64,000 nt of DNA from Paenibacillus sp. SZ31 (GCF_012912005.1 NZ_JABBEA010000019.1:48226-112225), one strand, 5' to 3'. Positions 8,451-17,141 are shown, numbered from the stretch's first letter. Notes: a model not told the origin generated them from the sequence alone. Translations and numbers: made by a program.

Positions 8451-8627
8451 ATGCGTTTCCTCTATATTATAGTACTATTCATAGTGGGTTTTTCCTGTTC
8501 TGCATTTCTATATGGAGGAGCTCCTAAACTCAGTGACGCCCTCCTATTTGTTATCGCAGGTATTCTGTATAAGATATGGACACAGAACAATCATAAAGCT
8601 AATTCTGAAGAACATGGAGAGCGCTAG
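8451..8627 (+). CDS. Small membrane protein, 58 aa
   Basis: The frame starts at ATG 8451 with GAGGTGA upstream and ends at TAG 8625-8627. The protein is very hydrophobic: residues 2-20 (FLYIIVLFIVGFSCSAFL) and about 30-43 (ALLFVIAGILYKIW) look like two membrane helices, followed by a polar tail (NNHKANSEEHGER). A hairpin terminator follows within 30 bases. Family not recognised; such small membrane proteins are common in Paenibacillus. Confidence 0.6.
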   Translation: MRFLYIIVLFIVGFSCSAFLYGGAPKLSDALLFVIAGILYKIWTQNNHKANSEEHGER

Positions 8628-8655
8628 CCTAGTTTAAAATAAACTCATGTCACAG

Positions 8656-8702
8656 CAAAAAAAGCCGTTCTTCTCTGCAATGACAGAGAGGGACGGCTTT
8701 AT
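8656..8702. terminator. Bidirectional terminator between small gene and thiC
   Basis: AAAAAAAGCCGTTCTTCTCT pairs with AGAGAGGGACGGCTTT around a short loop. Leftward it ends in a run of seven T residues after thiC; rightward it can serve the 58-aa gene. Confidence 0.85.
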
Positions 8703-8740
8703 CTCTATTTCAGACTGCCCAGCTTACGCTGTAGTGACGC

Positions 8741-10558
8741 CTAGGAACGTGTTCGATATTCCTCTGCCTTTTCCTGCATGCCCGCTGCTACAGCCTCATG
8801 ATCAGACAATCCTTTGTCCGCTGCAAAGGCACGAATGTCCTGCGTAATGCGCATGCTACAGAACTTCGGTCCGCACATGGAACAGAAATGAGCTTCTTTG
8901 GCCCCTTCTGCCGGCAGCGTCTCATCATGGTAGGATAATGCCCGTTCCGGGTCCAGAGACAGATTGAATTGGTCCCTCCAGCGGAACTCGAAGCGCGCCT
9001 TGGACAATGCATCATCTCGGCGTTGAGCACGTGGATGGCCTTTCGCCAGATCGGCGGCATGAGCAGCGATCTTGTAGGCGATAACCCCTTCGCGCACATC
9101 ATCCTTGTTGGGCAGGCCCAGATGTTCTTTAGGCGTAACATAACAGAGCATGGACGTGCCGAACCAGCCAATCATGGCCGCCCCAATGGCGGACGTGATG
9201 TGATCGTATCCTGGCGCAATGTCGGTCGTTAGCGGCCCAAGTGTGTAGAACGGTGCTTCTTTGCAGATCTCCATCTGCAAGTCCACATTCTCCTTGATCT
9301 TATGCATCGGCACATGCCCCGGACCTTCGATCATCACCTGCACATCATGCTTCCACGCGATCTGCGTCAGCTCCCCGAGCGTAGCCAGTTCCGCCATCTG
9401 CGCTTCATCGTTGGCATCGTAGATACTGCCTGGACGAAGTCCATCTCCCAGTGAGAACGCCACATCATACCTTTTCATAATCTCGCAGATTTCTTCAAAA
9501 TGGGTGTACAAAAAATTCTCCTGATGATGCGCAAGGCACCATGCTGCCATAATGGACCCGCCTCGAGACACAATGCCTGTCATTCGCTTGGCGGTCATCG
9601 GGATATAACGCAACAGCACGCCTGCATGAATCGTAAAGTAGTCCACGCCCTGCTCTGCCTGCTCAATGAGCGTGTCACGGTACAACTCCCAGGTCAGCGC
9701 TTCCGCTTCGCCATTCACCTTCTCCAGCGCCTGATAGAGCGGCACCGTACCAATCGGCACAGGTGAATTGCGGATAATCCACTCCCGGGTGGTATGAATG
9801 TTTTTGCCTGTGGACAGATCCATCACCGTATCCGATCCCCAGCGTACCGCCCAAGTCATCTTCTCAACCTCTTCCTCGATGGAGGAAGATACGGCAGAGT
9901 TACCTATGTTGGCATTGATCTTCACGTGAAAATGACGACCGATCAACATCGGCTCACTCTCCGGGTGATTGATGTTGGATGGCAGAATGGCCCGTCCACT
10001 CGCCAGCTCCTGCCGCACAAATTCCGGTTCCACGCCTTCACGAATGGCGGCGAATTCCATCTCTGCCGTAATGACTCCCTGCCTCGCGTAGTGCATCTGA
10101 GTCACGCAGCGTTCTGGCTGTGCCCGCAGCGGTTTGCCTCGTAATCCGGGGTACTCTTCAGCGCCAGCTCTCTTCCCTCCGGGCTTCAGTCCGTTATCCT
10201 CCGGTTTAACTGTACGGCCTTGGTAAGCTTCGACATCGCCACGCTCAGTGATCCAACGGGTGCGCAGAGCTGGTAGACCTGCACGGATATCCGCATGAAA
10301 TGCAGGATCGGTCATGGGGCCGCTCGTATCGTAGACACGCAGCGGTTCGTTATGCTCCACCCCTTGGGGAGTATTCGTGTCATGAAGGGCTATCTCACGC
10401 TCCGGAACAGCAATGTCCGGCCGTGAGCCCTGAATGTAGACTTTGCGGCTACCGGGAAAGGGCTGAACCCGTCCGGCCGCTCCTATTTCTTTTTCCACCG
10501 GCTGACCATTATGTTCCTGTTCCATCGCTTGTTGTCCCGTTTGATTTCCTGTACTCAT
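8741..10558 (-). CDS. thiC: Phosphomethylpyrimidine synthase ThiC
   Basis: ThiC converts aminoimidazole ribotide to HMP-phosphate for thiamin synthesis using a radical-SAM [4Fe-4S] centre. I choose ATG at 10558 (MSTGNQTGQQ) with GGAGGAG ten bases upstream, giving 605 residues, close to the usual ~600-630. Landmarks are ITAEMEFAAIREG, the HPESEPMLIGRHFHVKINANIGNSA region, IMVEGPGHVPMHKI-like ending, and the C-terminal Fe-S motif HFCSMCGPKFCSM. It is alone on its transcript, with a TPP riboswitch and intrinsic terminator in its long leader and a terminator behind it, so it should be off when thiamin pyrophosphate is plentiful. Confidence 0.98.
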   Translation of the reverse strand: MSTGNQTGQQAMEQEHNGQPVEKEIGAAGRVQPFPGSRKVYIQGSRPDIAVPEREIALHDTNTPQGVEHNEPLRVYDTSGPMTDPAFHADIRAGLPALRTRWITERGDVEAYQGRTVKPEDNGLKPGGKRAGAEEYPGLRGKPLRAQPERCVTQMHYARQGVITAEMEFAAIREGVEPEFVRQELASGRAILPSNINHPESEPMLIGRHFHVKINANIGNSAVSSSIEEEVEKMTWAVRWGSDTVMDLSTGKNIHTTREWIIRNSPVPIGTVPLYQALEKVNGEAEALTWELYRDTLIEQAEQGVDYFTIHAGVLLRYIPMTAKRMTGIVSRGGSIMAAWCLAHHQENFLYTHFEEICEIMKRYDVAFSLGDGLRPGSIYDANDEAQMAELATLGELTQIAWKHDVQVMIEGPGHVPMHKIKENVDLQMEICKEAPFYTLGPLTTDIAPGYDHITSAIGAAMIGWFGTSMLCYVTPKEHLGLPNKDDVREGVIAYKIAAHAADLAKGHPRAQRRDDALSKARFEFRWRDQFNLSLDPERALSYHDETLPAEGAKEAHFCSMCGPKFCSMRITQDIRAFAADKGLSDHEAVAAGMQEKAEEYRTRS

Positions 10559-10834
10559 GTTCCCTTGTCTCCTCCTTAGTGTACATTCGCTTGGTTTGGT
10601 TGGTATCATCATTAGCTTGGTTACTTACCCGTTCCAAATCATGCGCAATGCAGAGAAGAAAGAGCGATCCTACGCCAGACCAGAGGAGACATCATTCATG
10701 TACAGTTAACAACAGAACGGAGGTTACCACAGATCATGGATCTATGGTGACTTCTCTCTTCATCCAAGCCCACTTTCGCAGGTTATTGAAAAAGAAGCCC
10801 ATAAAATCCGCGCTATATCGCCCGTTCACTGTAT

Positions 10835-10868
10835 ATAAAAAAGCCGGTCCCCGAAGGAACCGACTTTT
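10835..10868 (-). terminator. Leader terminator of the TPP riboswitch
   Basis: On the minus strand AAAAGTCGGTTCC pairs with GGGACCGGCTTTTTT, a strong intrinsic terminator lying between the aptamer and thiC. It fits the OFF state of a transcriptional thiamin switch. Confidence 0.85.
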
Positions 10869-10956
10869 AATGTCCATCACCAATAATGCACCTTCATGCA
10901 GCTCCTTAACGGAGACTACAAGGGTCACATCATGTGGTGGTTGTGGTCATATCGCC

Positions 10957-11057
10957 GATTACTTCCCTACGCTGGTATGATCCAGATCAGGTGCAAAGGG
11001 TCCGGAATCTCATGCGATTCCGTCTCAGTCCGGACAATTCGGACTCCCCCAGTAACG
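10957..11057 (-). promoter_or_regulatory. TPP (thi-box) riboswitch aptamer
   Basis: Read on the minus strand, the THI-box elements are in order: GGGGGAGTCC, then GACTGAGACGG, a variable stem (GGAATC..GATTCC), GACCCTTTGCACCTGATCTG, and GATCATACCAGCGTAGGGAAG. The flanking GTTACT and AGTAAT can form P1. The aptamer is 400 bases upstream of the thiC start and about 90 upstream of the leader terminator, so binding of thiamin pyrophosphate should cause premature termination. Short frames crossing it are not genes. Confidence 0.96.
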
Positions 11058-11208
11058 TTAACAAGTTGCGGCATACACATGCCGCCGTTCATATTCAATG
11101 AAGCTGGCCCCGCTGGGCCGTCCATAACAGAGTAGCGCAACCGGAACATAAAAACAACCTTTATATTCCAAATGATCAACTCCATTGGAGACGAACCTTA
11201 CATCAACA

Positions 11209-11952
11209 TCAGGATAACATGAGCCCCATCTGCGTAGCTGCTTCCTTTAATACAGGCGCATATTCATGCAATGTTTCCTGCGAAAGTCGACTGACAGGCC
11301 CTGAGACCGAGAGGGCAGCTGCAATATTGCCTCTACGATCCATAATCGGTACCGATACCGCGGCAGCCCCCGGCTCACGTTCCTCATAACTTGTGGCATA
11401 TCCGTTATCCCGGATGTCTCCCATCTGCGCCAAATACACCGCCGGATCAATAAACACCGGCCATTCTGGCCCGTTCATCAGTTCTTCACGGTCATCGTCC
11501 GTGGCAAACGCCATCAAGACTTTGCTGGAAGCTCCTACAGACAACGGGAGTCTAACGCCGACGGGAGCGACACGGCGGATCGCCTGATCACTTTGCACAG
11601 CCTGAATCCGAATCCGTTCACTGCCATCACGCAGATACAGACTTACCGTCTCCCCCAATCGATCTCTCAGTCGTTCCATCGCAGGCAGCAATAGAATAGC
11701 CGGATCATCACTGCGGGACATATGAGCTGAAAGCTCCCAGATTCGGATGCCAAGTCGGTACTTCTCCGTTGCCGCATCCCGGATGACAAATCCTCGATCC
11801 TCCAGCGTCGCCATCAGGCGATGCACTGTACTTTTGTGCAAACCAATCTGGCTGGCAATTTCGGTGAGTCCCAGATCACTGCGTGTGGTAAAACATAATA
11901 ATATATCCAGCGCCCGTTCCACAGCCCGGACGGTTAACTTTCGATCTTCCAT
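11209..11952 (-). CDS. IclR family transcriptional regulator
   Basis: The 247-residue protein has an N-terminal winged helix (about 8-70: AVERALDILLCF, LTEIASQIGLHKSTVHRLMATLEDRGFV) and the IclR effector domain (from about 80, including GETVSLYLRDGSERIRIQAVQS, VGASSKVLMAFA and GYATSYEEREPGAAAVSVPIMD). IclR proteins usually repress or activate a catabolic operon in response to a small carbon compound; no such operon is adjacent, since thiC downstream has its own leader. A perfect palindrome (GTTTCAT-CAC-ATGAAAC) lies just upstream of its ribosome binding site, which suggests autoregulation. Confidence 0.93.
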   Translation of the reverse strand: MEDRKLTVRAVERALDILLCFTTRSDLGLTEIASQIGLHKSTVHRLMATLEDRGFVIRDAATEKYRLGIRIWELSAHMSRSDDPAILLLPAMERLRDRLGETVSLYLRDGSERIRIQAVQSDQAIRRVAPVGVRLPLSVGASSKVLMAFATDDDREELMNGPEWPVFIDPAVYLAQMGDIRDNGYATSYEEREPGAAAVSVPIMDRRGNIAAALSVSGPVSRLSQETLHEYAPVLKEAATQMGLMLS

Positions 11953-11971
11953 GGCATAATGCCCTCCTCAT

Positions 11972-12022
11972 GTTTCATCACATGAAACTTGGTTACATAA
12001 ATTATATGAGAAACGGTCTCAT
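11972..12022. promoter_or_regulatory. Palindromic operator candidates upstream of the iclR-type gene
   Basis: GTTTCAT-CAC-ATGAAAC at 11972-11988 has perfect 7-base arms. A second inverted repeat, ATGAGA-AACGG-TCTCAT, is at 12006-12022. Both lie 20-70 bases before the regulator start, where a repressor would block the promoter or the early transcript. Confidence 0.55.
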
Positions 12023-12311
12023 CTGTAAACCAAAAAGAGCCAATACCCGAAGAGGTTATAGTGTAAATTTTTCCTTTTTATAAGACTTAATCCCCTGTAA
12101 TTTACACACTAAGGTAATGTTACCCATATATCTTAAGAACTATATAACAATTGCGTAACAAATGCCCTCAATCAATTGACTTTGACTATATTGGAACATA
12201 CGATAAAGATATATTACATTAAGATATCGCTCTGAAGCAGGTTCTGAAATAGACACAATTCTCTTTTCATGTCGTTGTTATCTTCAACTGAACTTCAAAG
12301 GAGGGGCATTC
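12023..12311. other. Intergenic AT-rich promoter region
   Basis: Together with the operators this forms a 359-base gap between divergent genes. It is very AT-rich and has several -10-like sequences (for example around 12190-12220). I can assign no single promoter and see no gene. Confidence 0.4.
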
Positions 12312-13337
12312 ATGTATCCAACATCCCAGAGCGAAGCCCCGCTGCAAACAAAAGTGTCCGATCTGCCCTCTTCGCTATCACCGAGGCTGATTCGGTTCAA
12401 ACATATTATCGTAGCGTTGCTGCTCTCCGTTGTATTTTTTCTACTGTTTTGTTTTATTGCACTGCATGGTTATATCGCATGGGTATTATCCAATCCAACG
12501 GTAGCACCCGTCTTCTCCAATCCGATGCAAGCCAAGAACATGAAGTATGAAGACATCACGTTCCCGGCAGCAGATGGCAGTCGAACGATGCAAGGATGGT
12601 ATATTCCTGCTGACAATGCCGCGAGCAAAACGATTATTTTCAGTCACGGCTATGGTGCCAATCGTGAAGAAACATGGGTACCCATGTACGATCTGGCCCA
12701 CTATGCCCATCAACTCGGATTCAACGTGGTGATGTTCGATTATGGCTTCGCCTCCCAGGTGAATAAAGCTGTAGCCACAGGTGGCAAAGCTGAGTCACAG
12801 CAATTGCTGGGCGCGATCCAGTTTGCCAAGCAACGCGGTGCGCAGGAATTGGTTGTCTGGGGCTTCTCGATGGGTGCCGGTACAGCGTTACAAACCGGAC
12901 TTATTACGAAGGAAGTGGATGCAATGATTCTGGACAGTGCGTTCCTGCTGGAGCCAGATACGCTGTACCACAACATTCACAACCAGATCGATCTCCCGCG
13001 TCAGCCTACACTGGAGATCATGAAACTGTTGTTCCCTGTTCTGAATGGTACCGGATTGCAACAGATTCCGTATCAGGAAGTGAAGAAAGAGGACTATCCA
13101 TTCCCGATCTTCTTCATCCATGGTACGGAGGACGAGAAGGCACCTTACCCGATTGCAGAGCAGCTCGCTGCCAACCAGACTAATCCGTACTCGGATGTAT
13201 GGATTGTCCAGGACGCGCATCATGAACTTATTTTCCGGGAGCATCCAAAAGAATACCTTCGTCGTGTCTCTACATTCCTGAGTCATGTAACGAAGACAAG
13301 CAGTGACGATGTGCAAAACACGAATAGTGGACAATAA
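12312..13337 (+). CDS. Membrane-anchored alpha/beta hydrolase
   Basis: This 341-residue protein starts at ATG 12312 behind AAAGGAGGGG. A single membrane helix at about 33-55 (IIVALLLSVVFFLLFCFIALHG) follows a cytoplasmic tail, so the catalytic domain is probably extracellular. The domain is of the dienelactone-hydrolase/prolyl-peptidase-like type: IFSHGYGANREE near the oxyanion hole, the nucleophile elbow VWGFSMGAG, a PIFFIHGTEDEKAP acid loop and a final DAHHELIF with the catalytic His. Similar Bacillota proteins (YqkD type) have unknown substrates. A terminator follows 35 bases after the stop. Confidence 0.87.
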   Translation: MYPTSQSEAPLQTKVSDLPSSLSPRLIRFKHIIVALLLSVVFFLLFCFIALHGYIAWVLSNPTVAPVFSNPMQAKNMKYEDITFPAADGSRTMQGWYIPADNAASKTIIFSHGYGANREETWVPMYDLAHYAHQLGFNVVMFDYGFASQVNKAVATGGKAESQQLLGAIQFAKQRGAQELVVWGFSMGAGTALQTGLITKEVDAMILDSAFLLEPDTLYHNIHNQIDLPRQPTLEIMKLLFPVLNGTGLQQIPYQEVKKEDYPFPIFFIHGTEDEKAPYPIAEQLAANQTNPYSDVWIVQDAHHELIFREHPKEYLRRVSTFLSHVTKTSSDDVQNTNSGQ

Positions 13338-13371
13338 CCAAATTTCAATCATCGAATTTTTCGTTGATTCC

Positions 13372-13397
13372 AGAGCCCTCAGGGGCTCTTTTTTTTG
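13372..13397 (+). terminator. Rho-independent terminator
   Basis: AGAGCCC-TC-AGGGGCTCT is followed by eight T residues. Confidence 0.93.
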
Positions 13398-13540
13398 CAC
13401 TCATAGGACAACAGGCTATCGGAATATACTCTTGGGACGCATGAACAGACGGTCTGAACGCATAGATCACCTGTCGGATTAGGTTACCTGTATGAACTAT
13501 TTTTGCATTTTTGAATTTCATCTGAAGGAGGTCTCGCGAT

Positions 13541-14821
13541 ATGAACTGGTATGAATATGGTCACCTGCTGCCTCTGCGAATATTGGAGGAAATTCGTTTC
13601 TGGAAAGAGCAGGAGAAAGAACATACGCTCGTTATTCGTGCACTGGTTCCTGATCTGGAGCCCGCATACGTCAAGCTATTGGAGGAATGGGAGGCTATCT
13701 TTGCAAACAGTGAGCGAGTAGCGAATCAGATTTTAAAACAACTATTGCCCGCAACCCATCCACCCGCTCCTTACATCATTCGTTGTATCGATCAACTTGT
13801 GGCGGCAGCTCGTCAGCAATCGAGGGAGTTCATCAAACAGCTGTATGTTCTTCTGGAGCAAAGTGCTGCTGTGCAAGCTGTTCCGCTTGCCAAAGTACTC
13901 ATTCTGCATTTTATCCGCGAATCGGAGTATTTTCTGGGGGTATTGGATACGCTCGGTCAACCTGGCATCTTGCGAGAAACGGATTCCGAGCCATCACTTT
14001 TGCTGGAAAATGCGTTGCATGCCTCAGGGTCAGGAAGCGTCCATCGCCAAGCTTCAGAAACTCCAACTTCCCCACAGGGAAATGTAAATGCACCTGTTGC
14101 TTCAGCTCAGATCCAATCCGCAGCACTTCAGCCTTCACCCAGCGAAAGTGCTTCGAGCCAGCCTGTTTCTACCTCACCTCCCGTCAAAGAAAAGCCGGTT
14201 CCCATTGGTGGTCACACACTGCCGCCCCTCCCCTATGCGTACAATGCGCTGGAGCCGCATATTGATGAGCTGACGATGCGTATCCACCATGACAAACACC
14301 ATCAATCCTATGTGGACGGACTAAATGTAGCGGAGAAGAAGCTGGCGGAATCGCGAAAAAAGAATAACTTTGAACTCATCAAGCACTGGGAACGTGAACT
14401 CGCCTTTAACGGGGCAGGTCACTATCTGCATACGATCTTCTGGACGATTATGAACCCTGCTGGCGGGGGTAAACCTTCCGGTATGCTCGCAGAGCAGATT
14501 AAGCGGGATTTCGGCAGTTATGAAGCCTTCAAGAATCAATTCACGGAAGCCGCGAACAAAGTGGAAGGCAGTGGCTGGGCGATGCTTGTCTGGAGCCCGA
14601 GAGCACACCGTTTGGAGATTTTGCAGGCGGAAAAACACCAGAACCTGTCCCAGTCCGACATCGTTCCTCTCCTGCCACTGGATGTGTGGGAACACGCCTA
14701 CTATCTGAAGCATCAGAACGAACGCAAAAAGTATATTGAAGACTGGTGGAATGTGGTCTACTGGCCAGCTGTGGCCGAGCGGTACGAAACTGCACGCAAG
14801 CTGTTGTGGCCGCCTTATTAA
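13541..14821 (+). CDS. Superoxide dismutase with N-terminal DUF2935 domain
   Basis: A 426-residue fusion behind GAAGGAGG. Residues 1-140 form a helical DUF2935 domain (FWKEQEKEHTLVIRALVP, then ILHFIRESEYFLGVLD), whose paired Glu/His residues suggest a ferritin-like metal-binding bundle. Residues 141-220 are a Ser/Pro/Ala linker. From about 222 there is a complete Fe/Mn superoxide dismutase: LPPLPYAYNALEPHID, MRIHHDKHHQSYV (metal His249), GAGHYLHTIFW, and LPLDVWEHAYYLKHQ with the Asp and His ligands. It would dismutate superoxide; the extra domain may bind metal or peroxide. A normal sodA lies 7.6 kb away. No signal peptide, so cytoplasmic or surface-released. Confidence 0.92.
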   Translation: MNWYEYGHLLPLRILEEIRFWKEQEKEHTLVIRALVPDLEPAYVKLLEEWEAIFANSERVANQILKQLLPATHPPAPYIIRCIDQLVAAARQQSREFIKQLYVLLEQSAAVQAVPLAKVLILHFIRESEYFLGVLDTLGQPGILRETDSEPSLLLENALHASGSGSVHRQASETPTSPQGNVNAPVASAQIQSAALQPSPSESASSQPVSTSPPVKEKPVPIGGHTLPPLPYAYNALEPHIDELTMRIHHDKHHQSYVDGLNVAEKKLAESRKKNNFELIKHWERELAFNGAGHYLHTIFWTIMNPAGGGKPSGMLAEQIKRDFGSYEAFKNQFTEAANKVEGSGWAMLVWSPRAHRLEILQAEKHQNLSQSDIVPLLPLDVWEHAYYLKHQNERKKYIEDWWNVVYWPAVAERYETARKLLWPPY

Positions 14822-14842
14822 GCTTGGGATTAGATGGCTTAG

Positions 14843-14888
14843 AAAAAAGAGATATCTCCAGCCGAATGACTGAAAGATATCTCTTTTT
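14843..14888 (+). terminator. Rho-independent terminator of the SOD fusion gene
   Basis: AAAAAAGAGATATCT pairs with AGATATCTCTTTTT around an 18-base loop. Confidence 0.9.
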
Positions 14889-14896
14889 GGCCATAC

Positions 14897-14931
14897 AAAA
14901 AAGCAAGCCTCCTGTAAAAGAGACTTGCTTG
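14897..14931 (-). terminator. Terminator of the 74-aa gene
   Basis: On the minus strand AAGCAAG and CTTGCTT flank a 16-base loop and end in a T run. Confidence 0.75.
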
Positions 14932-14965
14932 TATTTTGAGAGACTTCATATTTCTAAATGTTCAC

Positions 14966-15190
14966 TTAAGAAGCACAGCCCTCGCACGCCACATAGTTGT
15001 CGCCAACCTGTTTGCTAATGGAGATCAGATCGCCCAGCTTGATATCAGACTCATCTGTAAACTCCAGATCAGCTATACGTGCAACGATCAGTGCAGCAGC
15101 CTCTTCCTTGCTTGTTGCCATTTGGCTGAACTCGGATTTTTCGCCTGTTGATACAACCTCATATAAATACGTATATCTCAATGTGTCCAT
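14966..15190 (-). CDS. Small hypothetical protein, 74 aa
   Basis: Soluble, acidic protein starting at ATG 15190 with AAGGAGAG upstream. It begins MDTLRYTYLYEVVSTGEK, has a central helix (SKEEAAALIVARIADLEF) and ends in VACEGCAS with a C-x-x-C pair near the C-terminus. No recognised family. It has its own terminator and stands alone between lipL and the SOD fusion gene on the opposite strand, so it looks like a real single-gene unit. The CxxC could bind metal or be redox-active, but two cysteines alone do not show this. Confidence 0.65.
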   Translation of the reverse strand: MDTLRYTYLYEVVSTGEKSEFSQMATSKEEAAALIVARIADLEFTDESDIKLGDLISISKQVGDNYVACEGCAS

Positions 15191-15260
15191 CCTAACACTC
15201 TCCTTCCGAAATCACATCATATCATCTCTATTAACCAATTCCAAGCCCTATTAAAAAATG

Positions 15261-16115
15261 CTAATCGTAGCGCAGCTTCATCTGCTCAGCTGTCAGGCGT
15301 ACTTCTTCAGAGCCAACGCTAAGCACCCTGCTGGTCTCCGCCTGCGGATAGCGATCGCGCAGTGTTCGAACCAACGCCGCCGTATATGCCGCAGCTGAAG
15401 GTACACCTGCCAATTCTTTCAGACTTGCCATCGTGCCAGGCTGAACATCGGGATATCCTTCACTCGCCCCGCCTGCTGCATGCTGATAGAATTGTCGCAC
15501 ATCTGCTGCCAATTGATCACCCTGACCGTCCACGATGATAAAAGCCGTAATGATATACGCCTTGGCCTGCCTGCGCTGGGCAATACCACAGAATTTCAGG
15601 CCACCTACACTGACATCATAATCCCCCGGGCAAAATGCACCCTGAACTTCGCCTGTCTGCGCCTGATTGGACCACGGCGTTAGCGACTCGGCAATAATCG
15701 AAGCCATCTCCCGGAAATCATCACGAATATTGATGGCATGTCCGGGGTTAGGCAGAATCAGCGACACATTGACTACCCCTGGGTTCAGGGGTACCGCCGC
15801 TCCACCGGAAGGACGAACACAGACCGCTGTGCCTTGGCTTCTTATCTGTTCCATCGCTTCTACAGCCTGTGGCAACCTGCGGTCACGCAGACCCGCTACA
15901 AAGGCATCTGGGTGCCTCCATATATGTGCAACAGGCAAATGCCCTGCCCCAACCCGCCTGCACATGACTTCTTCCCATGCAAAAGCTTCGAGCACACTAC
16001 TGCCTTGTTGCATGAGCGGTGTCTCCCAGATTTGCAGACGCAATGTAGCTTGTTTATCCGCTTGTGGTCCCTTTTCCGGCTGAACCGGTTGATCTGAATG
16101 GGAAGGTGCACTCAT
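15261..16115 (-). CDS. lipL: Octanoyl-[GcvH]:protein N-octanoyltransferase (LipL-like)
   Basis: A 284-residue member of the BPL/LplA/LipB fold. Known LipL enzymes move octanoyl groups from GcvH to the E2 subunits of 2-oxo acid dehydrogenases during lipoate synthesis. Seen here: RPSGGAAVPLNPGVVNVSLI (ligand pocket) at 101-120, and GAFCPGDYDVSVGGLKFCGI with the expected acyl-thioester Cys162, followed by AQRR. The FCPGDYD context fits LipL better than LipM or LplA, where the cysteine context or its presence differs. The start ATG 16115 has CGGAGGT upstream. It is monocistronic in appearance. Confidence 0.8.
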   Translation of the reverse strand: MSAPSHSDQPVQPEKGPQADKQATLRLQIWETPLMQQGSSVLEAFAWEEVMCRRVGAGHLPVAHIWRHPDAFVAGLRDRRLPQAVEAMEQIRSQGTAVCVRPSGGAAVPLNPGVVNVSLILPNPGHAINIRDDFREMASIIAESLTPWSNQAQTGEVQGAFCPGDYDVSVGGLKFCGIAQRRQAKAYIITAFIIVDGQGDQLAADVRQFYQHAAGGASEGYPDVQPGTMASLKELAGVPSAAAYTAALVRTLRDRYPQAETSRVLSVGSEEVRLTAEQMKLRYD

Positions 16116-16183
16116 CGTTCCATTACCTCCGGCTTAACGAATTCGTATGTATTCAGTATATATAGGAGTGAAAAAAACGCCAT

Positions 16184-16223
16184 ATATAAATAAGCCGGTT
16201 CCCCAGGGAACACGGCTTATTTA
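16184..16223 (-). terminator. Terminator after folE
   Basis: AAATAAGCCGGTTCCC pairs with GGGAACACGGCTTATTT, ending T-rich leftward. It lies about 90 bases behind folE. Confidence 0.8.
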
Positions 16224-16311
16224 TATCACATCCTCTGGCTTAGAAACTGCTGCTTCCAAAACCAAAGGAACCTGCTCATCCGGCTTGTCCAACGAGTGGA
16301 CATACCTGATC

Positions 16312-16905
16312 TTAATCTTTCACCAAAGACAAGAACTCCGCACGTTGTGCCGGATTCTCACGGAAAGAACCACGTACAGCAGACGTTACCGTCTTACTTC
16401 CCGGTTTCTTCACGCCGCGGGAACACATGCACAAGTGCTCGCCTTCCACCACGACCATAACTCCGTGAGGCTCAACGGCCTCTGTCAGAATGTCAGCGAT
16501 CTGTGAAGTAATGCGTTCCTGAACCTGCAGGCGACGTGTTACCGCTTCGACCAGACGAGCCATTTTGCTCAGACCGACGATCTTGCCGCTTGGTACATAC
16601 CCAATGTGCACCTTGCCAAAGAACGGCGCCATATGGTGCTCACATTGACTGTAATAGACAATATCTTTGACGATAACCAGTTCTTCATGATTCTCGTCAA
16701 AAGTAACACCGAGCACATCGCGCGGGTCTACTTCATATCCGCCAAAAATCTCTTCATACATTCGGGTCACACGTGCAGGCGTTTCAAGCAGCCCTTCACG
16801 TGTACTATCTTCTCCGATCAATTTCAGGATCTGCTCTACATGATACTCGATCTTCTCCCGATTGTCGGATACTTTTGAATTCAAATAATCTTTAACGCCA
16901 GCCAC
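16312..16905 (-). CDS. folE: GTP cyclohydrolase I FolE
   Basis: FolE converts GTP to 7,8-dihydroneopterin triphosphate, the first step of folate and queuosine-precursor synthesis. The likeliest start is GTG at 16905, nine bases after AAAGGAGG; an ATG further upstream has no Shine-Dalgarno sequence. This gives 197 residues. Zinc ligands are the Cys and His of YYSQCEHHMAPFFG and the Cys of HLCMCSRGVKKPG; IGYVPSGKIVGLSKMARLV and ERITSQIADIL are typical. A MITE-like repeat separates it from the yneF-like gene upstream. Confidence 0.97.
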   Translation of the reverse strand: MAGVKDYLNSKVSDNREKIEYHVEQILKLIGEDSTREGLLETPARVTRMYEEIFGGYEVDPRDVLGVTFDENHEELVIVKDIVYYSQCEHHMAPFFGKVHIGYVPSGKIVGLSKMARLVEAVTRRLQVQERITSQIADILTEAVEPHGVMVVVEGEHLCMCSRGVKKPGSKTVTSAVRGSFRENPAQRAEFLSLVKD

Positions 16906-16935
16906 TGCCGAACGCCTCCTTTCGAACCACATACT

Positions 16936-17121
16936 TTAAGAGGTTGTTCAAAAAGTACGCTTTTGATTACGATTGATGCCTAACGGCATCATCAACGTCG
17001 AATATGAAATTCAGCCGAAATGTCCGTTGCTCACGTCGTAGTTTACTACGCTCCGCTACTCCATTTCTAGCTTCATCCCATCTTCTCGGTACTGAAAACC
17101 CAACTTTTTGAACACGCACTT
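16936..17121. repeat. MITE-like intergenic repeat, copy 1
   Basis: About 185 bases, bounded by AGGTTGTTCAAAAAGT and ACTTTTTGAACACGCACTT, so the ends are inverted repeats with the 12-base core TGTTCAAAAAGT. Internal landmarks are TTTTGATTACGA, GAATATGAAATTCAGCCGAAAT, TACGCTCCGCTACTCCATTT and CCATCTTCTCGGTACTGAAAA. The same landmarks recur at 31131-31349 and, in a deleted form, at 25173-25240. It has no coding capacity. Confidence 0.85.
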
Positions 17122-17141
17122 TAAGCAGTTATTCACTGCTA

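Noticed and set aside
10300..10980. 226-codon open frame on the plus strand over the thiC start and leader
   Set aside because: It runs antisense through thiC and into the riboswitch region and has no ribosome site.
10967..11185. 72-codon open frame over the TPP aptamer
   Set aside because: The sequence is fully explained by the riboswitch.
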